DNA of 64,000 nt from positions 124,001 through 188,000 of the forward strand of contig NZ_QGNX01000006.1 in the NCBI RefSeq assembly GCF_003265325.1, written 5' to 3'. Positions 43,372 to 52,195 of the stretch are shown here, piece after piece. Made by a program: the position numbers and the translations under genes. Each line of letters opens with the position of its first letter. The first letter of the stretch is position 1. Below the pieces are notes generated by a model. It did no database searches. It was not told where the DNA came from and saw nothing but the letters and a program-made list of their open reading frames with translations. Origin of the DNA: Oceanibium sediminis (GTDB taxonomy: Bacteria > Pseudomonadota > Alphaproteobacteria > Rhodobacterales > Rhodobacteraceae).

Positions 43372-44382
43372 TCAGTTCGCGGAGGTGTCGTAGAACAGGG
43401 AAATCAGCGTGTCGTAGTTCGCCGTCCCCATCTCATGCTCGGCCATCAGGCCCTTCATCCGCTCCCAGGTCTTTTCACGGGCGGCGGCCAGGTAGTTGGC
43501 GCGGGCTTCGCCCTGAAGCTCGATCACCTGCATACCGCCTTCCTCCAGCGCGGCGAAATCCTCGTCGCGCTTGGCGCGCAAGGCCTCGACGCTGTCCTTT
43601 TCGTGCTGGATCGCCACGTCCTGCAGGATCTGCTGCGCCTCGGGGCTGAGGGAGTTCCAGCGCTCCAGGTTCACGATCACGCCAAGGTCGGTGGAAAAGA
43701 AGCTCGGCTCGATCCGATAGTTCAGGAACTCGTTCCACTTCAGGTCGATAAGCCCGATCTGCGTCCAGCCGGTGGCGTCCACCACGCCACGCTCCAGCGC
43801 GGAATAGACGTCCGTGGTTGGCAGATCGATCACCTGCGCGCCGAGGTACTCGGTGAAGAAGGCGTTGTAGACCGCGTTGCCGCGCAGCTTGATCCCCGAC
43901 ACGTCGAGGTTGCCCTCGGCGTCCAGTTCAGGCTCGTTCACCATCCACAGGTTGTAGGTCACGCCGCTGTCGAACCAACCGAGGTATTTCAGCCCCATCT
44001 TTTCCTGGTGGATCTGGTCGATCAGAGCGATCCCGCCGTTTTCCCGCGTTTCGATCGCCGTCAGGTTGGAGGCGACCATCGCGTCCTTTTCCGGCAGCGA
44101 GCCGCCATAGAAAGAGCCCGGCGTGTAGACCATGTCCACGATCCCGTCGCGCACGGCGTCGGGCTGCTGGAACATACCGATCGCCTCCGGCCCGCCGCGC
44201 ACCTCGATCTGCACGACGCCCTCGCCCGCCGCGTTCACCTTGTCGACGAACTCGAGGAAGCTTTGCGTGTAGATCAGGGTTTCGGGAAAGGCATGCACGG
44301 CGGTCAGGGTTTCCTGTGCCGCGGCGACCGTGCCGATCAGGGTGGAGCCGGCGATCAGCCCGGCGAAGACGCGATGTTTCAT
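43372..44382 (-). CDS. dctP: TRAP transporter periplasmic solute-binding protein DctP-type
   Basis: 336 residues. A signal peptide ends near TVAAAQ. The mature DctP fold shows ETLTAVHAFPETLIYTQSF, the conserved arginine stretch SGIKLRGNAVY (the arginine normally forms a salt bridge to a carboxylate ligand), and GVVDATGWTQIG. AAAGGAG precedes the ATG. The arginine favours a carboxylate or similar anion as ligand. It begins 103 nt after leuD, past two hairpins, and probably shares the gntR-leuC-leuD transcript. Confidence 0.88.
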   Translation of the reverse strand: MKHRVFAGLIAGSTLIGTVAAAQETLTAVHAFPETLIYTQSFLEFVDKVNAAGEGVVQIEVRGGPEAIGMFQQPDAVRDGIVDMVYTPGSFYGGSLPEKDAMVASNLTAIETRENGGIALIDQIHQEKMGLKYLGWFDSGVTYNLWMVNEPELDAEGNLDVSGIKLRGNAVYNAFFTEYLGAQVIDLPTTDVYSALERGVVDATGWTQIGLIDLKWNEFLNYRIEPSFFSTDLGVIVNLERWNSLSPEAQQILQDVAIQHEKDSVEALRAKRDEDFAALEEGGMQVIELQGEARANYLAAAREKTWERMKGLMAEHEMGTANYDTLISLFYDTSAN

Positions 44383-44411
44383 GGGTTTTCTCCTTTATTA
44401 TGTGTTTGCAA

Positions 44412-44456
44412 GGCGGTTACTCCGCCCTGTCCCTGTTGTGGGCGGCTGGGCCGCCC
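44412..44456 (-). terminator. Two hairpins between leuD-like and dctP genes
   Basis: GGCGG-ttact-CCGCC (44412-44426) and GGGCGGC-TGG-GCCGCCC (44440-44456) stand in the leuD-dctP gap. No T-runs. They could separate enzyme and transporter expression or stabilise the upstream mRNA. Confidence 0.45.
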
Positions 44457-44485
44457 GGACCGGCCCCTGCGGGGGCGGGTCAAGC

Positions 44486-45091
44486 TCATGTCGCGGGCCA
44501 CGCCCAGGGGGTGGCCGCGCGGTAGGCGTCGCGGAACGCGGCGTTGGCGTCCCGTTCCTGCAGCGTCAGGTCGATGTCGTCCCAACCGTTGATCAGCTTT
44601 TCGCGCCAGGTGTCGGCCAGATCGAATGCCAGTGTCCGATCGCCCAGGGTGATCGTAAGTTCGGTCAGGCTGATGCGTACAGGCGCGGTAGCGTCGCCCA
44701 AGCTGGTGATCATCTCCTCCGCCGCCTCCGCGCTGACCCTTGCGGGGAGAAGGCCATTGTTCACCGCGTTGGCGGCGAAGATGTCGCCGAAGCTCGGCGC
44801 GATCACCGCGCGGATACCGGAATCCACCAGCGCATAAACCGCCGCCTCGCGGCTGGAGCCGCCGCCGAAGTTGCGCCGGGTGACCAGGACCGAGGCGTCG
44901 GGGTGCCGGTTGAGCGCAAATCCCGGCAACTTCGCGCCCTCCGCGTCATGGGCAAGGTCGTGGAGCAGGAAGCGGCCATACCCCTCGCTGCGCGGTGTGG
45001 ACATGAAGCGTGCCGGGATGATCTGGTCCGTATCCACGTTCTCCAGCGGCAGCACTACGGCGGTGCCCGTGTGTGTGCTCCAGCCGCTCAT
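44486..45091 (-). CDS. LeuD-like small subunit of an isopropylmalate-dehydratase-family hydro-lyase
   Basis: 201 residues, the usual LeuD length. It has VVLPLENVDTDQIIPARFM, the substrate loop VTRRNFGGGSSREAAVYALVDSGIRAVIAPSFGDIF and NNGLLP. With the large subunit at 45088 it would form an aconitase-type hydro-lyase. In leucine synthesis such enzymes isomerise 2- and 3-isopropylmalate; in this setting (TRAP transporter, hydantoinase, PEP-mutase-type lyase, GntR regulator) a catabolic hydration of a maleate derivative is more likely. ATGA overlap with leuC-like gene. Leucine biosynthesis cannot be excluded from sequence alone. Confidence 0.8.
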   Translation of the reverse strand: MSGWSTHTGTAVVLPLENVDTDQIIPARFMSTPRSEGYGRFLLHDLAHDAEGAKLPGFALNRHPDASVLVTRRNFGGGSSREAAVYALVDSGIRAVIAPSFGDIFAANAVNNGLLPARVSAEAAEEMITSLGDATAPVRISLTELTITLGDRTLAFDLADTWREKLINGWDDIDLTLQERDANAAFRDAYRAATPWAWPAT

Positions 45092-46497
45092 GCCACGCTC
45101 CGTTCCGCCAGCATGGGGCGCACGTCGGTCAGATACCCGGTCACCGCCGCCGCCGCCGCCATCGCGGGGGACATCAGATGCGTGCGCGCACCCCTGCCCT
45201 GCCGGCCCCGGAAGTTGCGGTTGGTGGTGGAGGCGCAGCGCTTGCCGGGCTCGACCAGGTCGCCGTTCATGCCAACGCACATCGAGCAGCCTGCCGCGAC
45301 CCATTCAAGGCCCGCCTCGGTGAAGATCCGGTCCAGCCCCTCCGCCTCGGCCTGCTGTTTCACCAGCGCCGAGCCGGCCGAGACGAGCCCCGGCACCTTT
45401 GCCCGCCGCCCCGCCAGCACGGCGGCGGCGGCACGCAGATCCTCTATCCGCGCGTTGGTGCAGGAGCCGATGAAGACCTGGTCCACGGCGATGGAGGTCA
45501 GCGGCTGGCCCGGGCGCAGGCCCATGTAGTCCAGCGCGGCCCCGATCCGCGCAGCCTTTTCGGGCGGCGCCGTGGCGGGGTCGGGCACATGGTCGGTAAT
45601 CGGCGCCGCCTCGTCCGGGCTGGTACCCCAGGTGACCGTGGGGGCGATGTCAGCGGCATCGATCGAAACCTCCCGGTCGAATTCGGCGTCGGGATGGCTG
45701 GCCAGCGACAGCCAGTCCTGCTCTGCCCGGTCCCACAGGGCGCCCCTCGGAGCAAACGGGCGCGCGACCAGGTAGTCCAGCGTCACGTCGTCCGGGGCGA
45801 CCATGCCGCAGCGCGCGCCGCCCTCGATAGACAGGTTGCACAGGGTCAGGCGGGCTTCCACGCTGAGCCCGCGAATGGTGTTCCCCGCATACTCGATGGC
45901 ATGGCCCCGCGCCCCGTCCGCGCCAAGCCGGGCGATCCAGCCAAGCGCGATATCCTTTGCGCCGACACCGGGCCCAAGTGCCCCATCGACCGTGATGCAC
46001 ATTGTCTTCGGCTTCTTCTGGCGCAGGGTCTGGGTGGCCAGCACATGCGCCACCTCGGTCGCGCCGATGCCGAATCCGATAGCCCCAAGCGCCCCGTGGG
46101 TGGAGGTGTGGCTGTCCCCGCAATTGACCAGCAGCCCCGGCAGCGTCAGCCCCTGCTCGGGGCCGATCACGTGCACGATCCCCTGACGCGGATCGCGCAG
46201 GCCGAAACAGGTGATCCCGTGCTTCTCGGCGTTTGCCTCAAGCGTCTGGACCATGCGGCGGATCGCCGGATCCTTGATATGCGCGCGCTCCCGCGTCGGC
46301 GCGTAGTGATCCACCACGGCGAAGGTCAGCTCCGGCGCCGCCACCTTCAGCCCCCGCTCCGCCAGCTTGGCGAACGCATGGTGCGAGCCTTCGTGCACCA
46401 GGTGGCGGTCCACCCACAGAAGCGAGGTGCCGCCCGCGTCGCGGCTGATTTCATGCCGCGCCCAGACCTTGTCGAACAGGGTGCGCGGCGGGCTCAT
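45088..46497 (-). CDS. LeuC-like large subunit of an isopropylmalate-dehydratase-family hydro-lyase
   Basis: 469 residues with the [4Fe-4S] ligands of the aconitase family intact: Cys in FIGSCTNARIEDL (near 345) and the CSMC pair in AAGCSMCVGMN (near 405). The N-terminal DRHLVHEGSHHAFAKL and GDSHTSTHGALGAIGFGIGATEV segments are typical LeuC. Length matches bacterial LeuC rather than the shorter archaeal/dimethylmaleate-hydratase type. Overlaps the gntR gene by ATGA, so regulator and enzyme are made together. The lyase at 52192 would be a natural next step if the product is a 2-alkyl- or 2,3-dialkylmalate. Confidence 0.82.
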   Translation of the reverse strand: MSPPRTLFDKVWARHEISRDAGGTSLLWVDRHLVHEGSHHAFAKLAERGLKVAAPELTFAVVDHYAPTRERAHIKDPAIRRMVQTLEANAEKHGITCFGLRDPRQGIVHVIGPEQGLTLPGLLVNCGDSHTSTHGALGAIGFGIGATEVAHVLATQTLRQKKPKTMCITVDGALGPGVGAKDIALGWIARLGADGARGHAIEYAGNTIRGLSVEARLTLCNLSIEGGARCGMVAPDDVTLDYLVARPFAPRGALWDRAEQDWLSLASHPDAEFDREVSIDAADIAPTVTWGTSPDEAAPITDHVPDPATAPPEKAARIGAALDYMGLRPGQPLTSIAVDQVFIGSCTNARIEDLRAAAAVLAGRRAKVPGLVSAGSALVKQQAEAEGLDRIFTEAGLEWVAAGCSMCVGMNGDLVEPGKRCASTTNRNFRGRQGRGARTHLMSPAMAAAAAVTGYLTDVRPMLAERSVA

Positions 46498-47288
46498 GCG
46501 CCCCCCTCGGCCCCGATGACCGGGCTCCAGTGGCGGGCGTCCTCGGCCCCGACGCGCGCGAGGCTCATCTCGAACCGATAAAGGTCTGGGCGATAGAGCG
46601 CGGCAAGGTGCTCGATCGCGCGCCCCTCTGCGTCGCGCACCACCCGGATCAGCGAGATCAGCGCCGAGCCTTCCGAGATATCGAGCGAGCGCGCCACCTC
46701 AGGTGTGGCCAGCGTGGCCGAGACCCACTGCCGCGCCCCCGCCACCGTGACGCCGCCGCGCTCAAGCAGGCGGAACAGCGGCGTGGTGGCCAGGTCGGAT
46801 TCGGAATAGCGGCTCGCCAGATCAGCGGGCACATGGGTCGTCAGGTGCGAAAACGGCCCGCCGTCCAGCAGGCGGACGCGCTGAGCCATCTGCACCTCGG
46901 CGCCCGGTTCCAGGCCCAGCGCCTGCGCCACCGGCCCCGGCGCGGGCCCGTAGGAAAAGGACAGCAACCGCGCCGTGGTGCGGCGGTGCATTTCCTCAAG
47001 CTGGGGAATCAGCGTTGTCAGATCAGCGGTCACGCCCGTATCGCGCCGCGCCGGCAACACGACGGAACCGGCGCCGGTCCGCTTCTCGATTCGCCCGTCC
47101 CGCGCCAGCGCGTCGAGCGCGCGGCGCACGGTCACGCGGGACACGGAATACATCTGCGCCAGCCGCTGTTCGCCCGGCAAAAGCGCGCCTTCGGGGTATG
47201 TACCGTTGGAAATCTCGTCCAGCAGCAAAAGGTAGACGCGGCGGGACTTGCCACCTTCGGGTTGCAGGTTCTGGACCGGTCCGTTCAC
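46494..47288 (-). CDS. GntR/HutC-family regulator with UTRA domain
   Basis: 264 residues from GTG 47288, chosen because GGAGGT lies nine bases upstream; a GTG 13 codons earlier is open but has no such site. N-terminal winged helix (RRVYLLLLDEISNGTYPEGALLPGEQRLAQMYSVSRVTVRRALDAL), then a UTRA ligand domain ending ALISLIRVVRDAEGRAIEHLAALYRPDLY. HutC-type regulators bind a pathway intermediate and usually repress the divergent catabolic genes. First gene of gntR-leuC-leuD-dctPQM, facing the hyu operon. Confidence 0.87.
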   Translation of the reverse strand: MNGPVQNLQPEGGKSRRVYLLLLDEISNGTYPEGALLPGEQRLAQMYSVSRVTVRRALDALARDGRIEKRTGAGSVVLPARRDTGVTADLTTLIPQLEEMHRRTTARLLSFSYGPAPGPVAQALGLEPGAEVQMAQRVRLLDGGPFSHLTTHVPADLASRYSESDLATTPLFRLLERGGVTVAGARQWVSATLATPEVARSLDISEGSALISLIRVVRDAEGRAIEHLAALYRPDLYRFEMSLARVGAEDARHWSPVIGAEGGA

Positions 47289-47378
47289 GCGCAGATCACC
47301 TCCGTTTGCAGGAAGATTAGCCGCCACATCGCCGAAAGCAAGAAACTGTCCGAAAATAATTCAGGCAGATCGGGGCTT

Positions 47379-47407
47379 GATCGAACATGTATCTGTTCTA
47401 CAAATAT
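47379..47407 (+). promoter_or_regulatory. Candidate promoter and GntR operator of the hydantoinase operon
   Basis: A -35-like TTGATC (47379-47384), a 17-nt spacer and a weak -10-like AAATAT (47402-47407) lead to the ATG at 47432. The spacer is filled by GAACATGTATCTGTTC (47384-47399), a perfect GAACA-N6-TGTTC dyad. A smaller GAAC-AG-GTTC dyad lies in the leader. Position inside the promoter suits repression by the divergent GntR-family protein. Confidence 0.45.
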
Positions 47408-47431
47408 GACAGATTTCACGGAACAGGTTCG

Positions 47432-47845
47432 ATGTCAGACACGTCCCACCCGCCCGACGCCACCGCCATGCACCCTGCCGAGGGGCTTGTCCGCCGTTTC
47501 CTTGCGGCACTGGAGGCGCGGGACCTGGAGGCGGCGCGCGCCTGCCTGTCGCCCGGCCTGCGGACGGTCTTCCCCGCCACGGGCGAGATGCGCGACCTGG
47601 CGGAGGTGCTGGACTGGGCCGCGCCCCGCTACCAGCGCGTCGGCAAGCACCTGTCGGGCTTCGACGTGCTTCAGGACGGCGCGACCGCCATCGTCTATTG
47701 CCGGGGCACGCTGCACGGGCTCTGGCCCGACGGGCAACCCTTCGACGGCATCCGCTTCATCGACCGCTTCGAAATCGAGGGCGGCCTGATCACCCGCCAG
47801 GACGTCTGGAACGACCTGGCCGAGCACAAGGGGCTTCGCGCATGA
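47432..47845 (+). CDS. SnoaL/NTF2-like protein
   Basis: 137 residues, start at ATG 47432 after AACAGG. Sequence pattern fits an NTF2-like alpha+beta cone: LVRRFLAALEARDLEAARACLSPGLRTVFP, then paired strands with FDGIRFIDRFEIEGGLITRQDVWNDL. Members act as isomerases, cyclases, dehydratases or non-catalytic ligand binders. Stop overlaps the hyuB start by ATGA, so it is the first gene of the six-gene hydantoinase operon. Its role there is unknown; an isomerase or tautomerase step would fit. Confidence 0.65.
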   Translation: MSDTSHPPDATAMHPAEGLVRRFLAALEARDLEAARACLSPGLRTVFPATGEMRDLAEVLDWAAPRYQRVGKHLSGFDVLQDGATAIVYCRGTLHGLWPDGQPFDGIRFIDRFEIEGGLITRQDVWNDLAEHKGLRA

Positions 47846-49533
47846 GCGGCATCGACCCGATCACGCTGGCCGTCCTGGCCGGACGGATGGAGCAGATCGC
47901 GGACGAGATGGACGCCACGCTGTTCCGCTCGGCCTTCAACCCGATCATCGCGGAAGCGCATGACGCCTCGCACGGGATCTACCACGCGAGCAGCGGCGAT
48001 ACGCTGGTGCAGGGCAAGTCGGGGCTGCCGATCTTCGTGGGGGTGATGTCCTTTGCGGTGCAGGCGGTGATCGAGAAGGCGGCCGCCGATGGCGACATGA
48101 CGGACGGCGACATCTACATATTCAATGATGCGCATATAGGTGGGACGCATCTCAGCGACATGCGCCTCGTCCGGCCCTTTTTCCGCAACGGCGAGATCTT
48201 CTGCTACCTCGCCTCGGTCGGGCACTGGCACGACGTGGGCGGCGCGGTGCCCGGCAACTACAACCCCGGTGCGACGGATGCCCACCAGGAGGCGTTCATC
48301 CTGCCCCCGGTGCGCATCGCGCGGGGCGGCGTTCTGCAACAGGACATCGTGGATATCCTGATGCGCAACACCCGCCTGCCACAGTCGGCGATGGGCGATC
48401 TGAACGGGCAACTCGGCGCGCTGGACCTTGGCGTGAAGCGGCTGGACGCGCTGCTGGACGAATACGGCGGCGACACGGTGCAAGGCGCACTCGACGCGCT
48501 GACCGACCGGGCAGAGGCACTGATGCGCGCCGACCTCTCCGCCCTGCCCGATGGCCGCTGGGAGGCGGAGGACTTCCTCGACAACGACGGGATCACCGAC
48601 ACGCCCCTGCCGATCCGCGTCGCGGTGGAGGTGGCGGGCGACCGGCTGCACCTGGATTTCACCGGCACCGCGCCGGTGACGGCGGGGCCGGTGAATATCG
48701 CCCTACCCACCGCCGTGGCCAGTTGCTACGTGGCGATCAAGCACATCTTTCCCGCCCTGCCCGCGAACGCGGGCGTCATGCGCCCCATCGACATCACCGT
48801 GCCCGAGGGCAGCCTGCTCTCGGCCGACTTCCCTGCTCCCGTGGGCGGCTATACCGAGACGATCCTGCGCATGATCGACGTCATCTTCTCGGCCATGGCG
48901 AAAGCCGCGCCGGAGCGGGTGCCGGCGAACGCCTATGGCACGATCAACGCCCTGTCGATCGCCGGAAAACGCGCGAATGGCGCGCCCTGGGTGATGTTTT
49001 CTTTCTACGGGGGCGGGCATGGCGGGACCTCGGAAAGCGACGGGCTGAACCACGGCAACGCGCCGATCTCCACCGCGACGATCCCACCGATGGAAATCCT
49101 TGAGGCCGCCTATCCCGTCGTGTTCCGCCAATGGGCCTTGCGCCCTGACAGTGCAGGCGCGGGCCAGCACCGCGGCGGGCTTGGCGCGACCTACGAGATC
49201 GAGCTGCTCGAGGAAACCGCCGAGGCCTTCCTGTTCGGAGAGCGTGGCCGCTTCGCACCGCAGGGCGCGGCAGGCGGCGCAACGGCAGCGCTGAACGCTT
49301 TCGCTTACCAGACGGACGAGGGGTGGAAAACGCCGCCGCTCGCCTCGAAGATCCGCGGGATCCGGCTGAAACGCGGCCAGCGGGTGCGGCTCGACACGCC
49401 CGGCGGCGGCGGTTTCGGCCCCGCGAGCGAGCGCGCGCCCGGGTACGTGGCGCGGGACGTGGCGCTCGGCTATGTCTCGGACGCGGAGGCCGACGCCGCC
49501 TACGGGTCTGCCTGGCGGGAGGCAGGGCAATGA
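47842..49533 (+). CDS. hyuB: Hydantoinase/oxoprolinase family protein, HyuB subunit
   Basis: 563 residues of the HyuB (hydantoinase B/oxoprolinase C-terminal) family. Conserved blocks are MEQIADEMDATLFRSAFNPIIAEAHDAS, GDIYIFNDAHIGGTHLSDMRLV, PVFFRNGE-like PFFRNGEIFCYLASVGHWHDVGG, and HRGGLGATYEIELLEE. The family pairs with HyuA to open cyclic amides (hydantoins, oxoproline) or, in acetone and acetophenone carboxylases, to carboxylate ketones, both at the cost of ATP. Four-base overlaps on both sides. Confidence 0.85.
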   Translation: MSGIDPITLAVLAGRMEQIADEMDATLFRSAFNPIIAEAHDASHGIYHASSGDTLVQGKSGLPIFVGVMSFAVQAVIEKAAADGDMTDGDIYIFNDAHIGGTHLSDMRLVRPFFRNGEIFCYLASVGHWHDVGGAVPGNYNPGATDAHQEAFILPPVRIARGGVLQQDIVDILMRNTRLPQSAMGDLNGQLGALDLGVKRLDALLDEYGGDTVQGALDALTDRAEALMRADLSALPDGRWEAEDFLDNDGITDTPLPIRVAVEVAGDRLHLDFTGTAPVTAGPVNIALPTAVASCYVAIKHIFPALPANAGVMRPIDITVPEGSLLSADFPAPVGGYTETILRMIDVIFSAMAKAAPERVPANAYGTINALSIAGKRANGAPWVMFSFYGGGHGGTSESDGLNHGNAPISTATIPPMEILEAAYPVVFRQWALRPDSAGAGQHRGGLGATYEIELLEETAEAFLFGERGRFAPQGAAGGATAALNAFAYQTDEGWKTPPLASKIRGIRLKRGQRVRLDTPGGGGFGPASERAPGYVARDVALGYVSDAEADAAYGSAWREAGQ

Positions 49534-51593
49534 GCCGCGCAACCGTCATCGGCGTCGACGTCGGCGGAACCTTCACGGATGTTTTCGTGCTGGACGAAGC
49601 GACCGGCAAGGCAAGCATCGCCAAGGTCCCGACCACCCGGCCCGACCAGTCCGGCGGCTTCCTGAACGGGATCTCCCAGCAGGTGGACGACCTTGGCAAG
49701 GTGGCCGCCGTGGTGCATGGCACCACCGCCGGCACCAACGCGCTGCTGGAGCGCAAGGGCGCGAAGATCGGCGTTATCACCACGCAAGGGCTGCGCGACG
49801 TGCTGGAGATGCGCCGCCGCGACCGCCCCCGCACCTGGGGCCTGCGCGGTGATTTCACCCCCGTCGTGCCCCGCGACCTGCGCCTTGAAGTGCCCGAGCG
49901 CACGCTGGCCGACGGCACCATCGAGACACCTGTGGACCTGCCCGCCGTCGAAGCCGCAGCCCGCCAGCTGCTCGAGCAGGGATGCATAGCGGTCGCCATC
50001 CTGTTCGCCAACGCCTACGCCAACCCCGAGAACGAGCGCCGCGCGGTAGAGCTGGTGCGCGGCCTCTGGCCGAACCCCCATGTCTCCTGCTCGTCCGAGA
50101 TCCTGCCCGAGATCCGCGAGTTCGAGCGCTTCTCCACCACCGCGCTGAACGCCTACCTCCAGCCCGAGGTGGCGGGCTACCTCGACCGGCTGGCCAGCGC
50201 GCTGAACGCGGGCGGTTTCAAGGGCGAGTTCATGATCGTGCAATCCAACGGCGGCGTGATGAGCACCGATACCGCCTGCCGCCTGCCAATCCGCACCGCC
50301 CTGTCGGGCCCCGCCGCGGGGGTCATCGCGGCGGGCCATATCGCGCAGGCGGCAGGCTTCACCAACGTGATCACCGGCGACGTGGGCGGCACCAGTTTCG
50401 ACGTGTCCCTGATCACCCAGGGGCAGACCGTGCTGTCGCCCCAGACCAGCATCGACTTCGGCATGGTCATCCGCCAGCCGATGATCGAGATCGCGACCAT
50501 CGGCGCGGGCGGCGGCTCCATCGCCTGGGTGGACAAGGGCGGGCTGCTGAACATCGGGCCGGAAAGCGCCGGGTCCGATCCCGGCCCCGTGGCCTATGGC
50601 GGCGGCAATGACCGGCCCACGGTGACGGATGCCAACGTGGTGCTGGGCCGGATCGATCCAGACAATCCCATCGGCGGAAAGCTCAAGCGCCTTGATGTCG
50701 AGGCCGCCGCGCGCGCCATCGATACCCATGTCGGCAAGCCGCTGGGCCTGGAAACCATGGCCGCCGCCGAGGCGATCCTGAAGGTCGCCAACGCCCGCAT
50801 GGCCGGGGCGATCCGGCTGGTGTCCATCGAGCGCGGGTTCGACCCCAAGCGCTTCGCCTTCATGCCCTTCGGCGGCGGCGGCGCGCTGCACGCGGGCGCG
50901 ATGCTGGCGGAAGTCGGCCTGGGCCGCGCGATCGTGCCGCGCTATCCGGGCGTGACCTCGGCGCTTGGCTGCGTGATCGCGGACATGCGCCAGGACTTCG
51001 TTCAGACCCTGAACGCCATGGCAGACAGCGTGGATACAGCCGCGCTGGCGCAGGTGATGCAGGATCACGTGGACGCGGGGCAAAAGACGCTGGCGGCGGC
51101 GGGCACCAGCTTCCTGTCCCAGGACATGGTTTTCGAGCTGGACATGGCCTACGCGGGGCAGACGCACACCGTCTCGGTCCCGCTGGAGGTTACTGTCACC
51201 GATGGCCGCGTCACGCCGCCGACCCATGCGCAGATCGCGGCGGCCTTCGATGCGACCTATACCGCCGCCTACGGTCGCCTTCTGCCCAAGGGCGTGCGGC
51301 GGCTGATCAACCTACGTACGGCCGTGATCGGGCGGCGGCCGAGGTTCGACCTGATGACGCTGGCCCCCGTGGCCACCGGCAGCGCGGAAGACGCGCTGAA
51401 AGGCCACCGCCAGGTGCATTTCGCCGATGCCTGGGCGGAAACAGCGATCTACGAGCGGCTCGCCCTGCCCGCGGGCGCGGTGATCCCCGGCCCCGCGATC
51501 CTTGAGCAGTCGGACACGACCATCCTGGTGGAGCCGTGGTTGCAAGCCACCGTCGACCCCTTCGGCAACCTGATCCTGGAGCCCCGCCCATGA
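49530..51593 (+). CDS. hyuA: Hydantoinase/oxoprolinase family protein, HyuA subunit
   Basis: 687-residue ATP-using partner of HyuB. The N-terminal IGVDVGGTFTDVFVLD is the ASKHA phosphate-binding motif; the HGTTAGTNALLERKGAKIGVITTQGLRDVLEMRRRDRP block, ALSGPAAGVIAAGH and GDVGGTSFDVSLI follow. Known activities are N-methylhydantoinase, 5-oxoprolinase, and the related carboxylases, which need additional subunits not present here. A cyclic amide or imide substrate is therefore favoured. Starts within the hyuB stop (ATGA). Confidence 0.87.
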   Translation: MSRATVIGVDVGGTFTDVFVLDEATGKASIAKVPTTRPDQSGGFLNGISQQVDDLGKVAAVVHGTTAGTNALLERKGAKIGVITTQGLRDVLEMRRRDRPRTWGLRGDFTPVVPRDLRLEVPERTLADGTIETPVDLPAVEAAARQLLEQGCIAVAILFANAYANPENERRAVELVRGLWPNPHVSCSSEILPEIREFERFSTTALNAYLQPEVAGYLDRLASALNAGGFKGEFMIVQSNGGVMSTDTACRLPIRTALSGPAAGVIAAGHIAQAAGFTNVITGDVGGTSFDVSLITQGQTVLSPQTSIDFGMVIRQPMIEIATIGAGGGSIAWVDKGGLLNIGPESAGSDPGPVAYGGGNDRPTVTDANVVLGRIDPDNPIGGKLKRLDVEAAARAIDTHVGKPLGLETMAAAEAILKVANARMAGAIRLVSIERGFDPKRFAFMPFGGGGALHAGAMLAEVGLGRAIVPRYPGVTSALGCVIADMRQDFVQTLNAMADSVDTAALAQVMQDHVDAGQKTLAAAGTSFLSQDMVFELDMAYAGQTHTVSVPLEVTVTDGRVTPPTHAQIAAAFDATYTAAYGRLLPKGVRRLINLRTAVIGRRPRFDLMTLAPVATGSAEDALKGHRQVHFADAWAETAIYERLALPAGAVIPGPAILEQSDTTILVEPWLQATVDPFGNLILEPRP

Positions 51594-52195
51594 GCCTTTC
51601 GCCCAAACGCACGGCGCTGCTGACGATCGACCTGCAGAACGACTTCCTGCACCCCGAGGGGGCCTATGGACGGGCGGGACAGGCCTCGCCCCTGGCGCAG
51701 GCGCTGCCGGGGCGGATCGCGCCACTGGCGGCGGCGCTGAAGGAAAAGGGCGGGATCTATGTCTCGGCCCAGTTCACGCTGGTGCCCGGCCCGGGCGGAG
51801 AGCCCCTGATCGCGGAGCATCTGAAAAAGCTGCGCCCCTTCCTCGGCCGGGGGGATTTCGCGCCCGGCAGTTTCGGCAACGCGCTGGTGGACACGCTGGC
51901 CCCGGCGGATTTCACCGTCGAGAAGGTGGCCTATTCCGCCTTCTACCAGACGCGGTTGGAATACATCCTGCGCGCCATGAAGATCGAGACGCTGATCGTC
52001 GGCGGCATCGTCACCAACGGCGGCGTGGCGAGCACGCTGCGCGATGCGCATCTGCGCGACATTCATACGATCATGCTGACCGACGGCTGCGCCGCCTTCG
52101 ATCCGAAAGTGCACGCGGCGACGCTGCTGTCCCTTGCCACGGTGACCGAGCAGATGACCTGCGCCGAGGCGCTGAACCTGCTGGAGGCCGCATGA
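51590..52195 (+). CDS. Isochorismatase-fold hydrolase lacking the catalytic cysteine
   Basis: 201 residues. The fold is clear: Asp14 in LLTIDLQNDF, Lys112 in VEKVAYSAFYQ, and GGIVTNGGVASTLRDA where cysteine hydrolases read GxxTxxCVxxTxxDA. Gly145 occupies the nucleophile position, so a thiol amidase such as N-carbamoylsarcosine amidohydrolase or maleamate amidase is unlikely. Isochorismatases also carry Gly at this position and cleave a vinyl ether without a thiol. Two other cysteines (167, 191) are in different places. Overlaps hyuA and the lyase gene by ATGA. Confidence 0.82.
   Translation: MSLSPKRTALLTIDLQNDFLHPEGAYGRAGQASPLAQALPGRIAPLAAALKEKGGIYVSAQFTLVPGPGGEPLIAEHLKKLRPFLGRGDFAPGSFGNALVDTLAPADFTVEKVAYSAFYQTRLEYILRAMKIETLIVGGIVTNGGVASTLRDAHLRDIHTIMLTDGCAAFDPKVHAATLLSLATVTEQMTCAEALNLLEAA

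Noticed and set aside
44486-46497. Calling the LeuCD pair plain leucine biosynthesis genes
   Set aside because: No leuA or leuB nearby; the genes overlap a GntR regulator and neighbour a TRAP transporter and catabolic lyase. The biosynthetic role is not excluded, only less likely.
49530-52195. Creatinine route (N-methylhydantoinase plus N-carbamoylsarcosine amidohydrolase)
   Set aside because: The isochorismatase-fold protein lacks the cysteine nucleophile needed by that amidohydrolase, and the LeuCD-like, lyase and flavoprotein genes would be unexplained.
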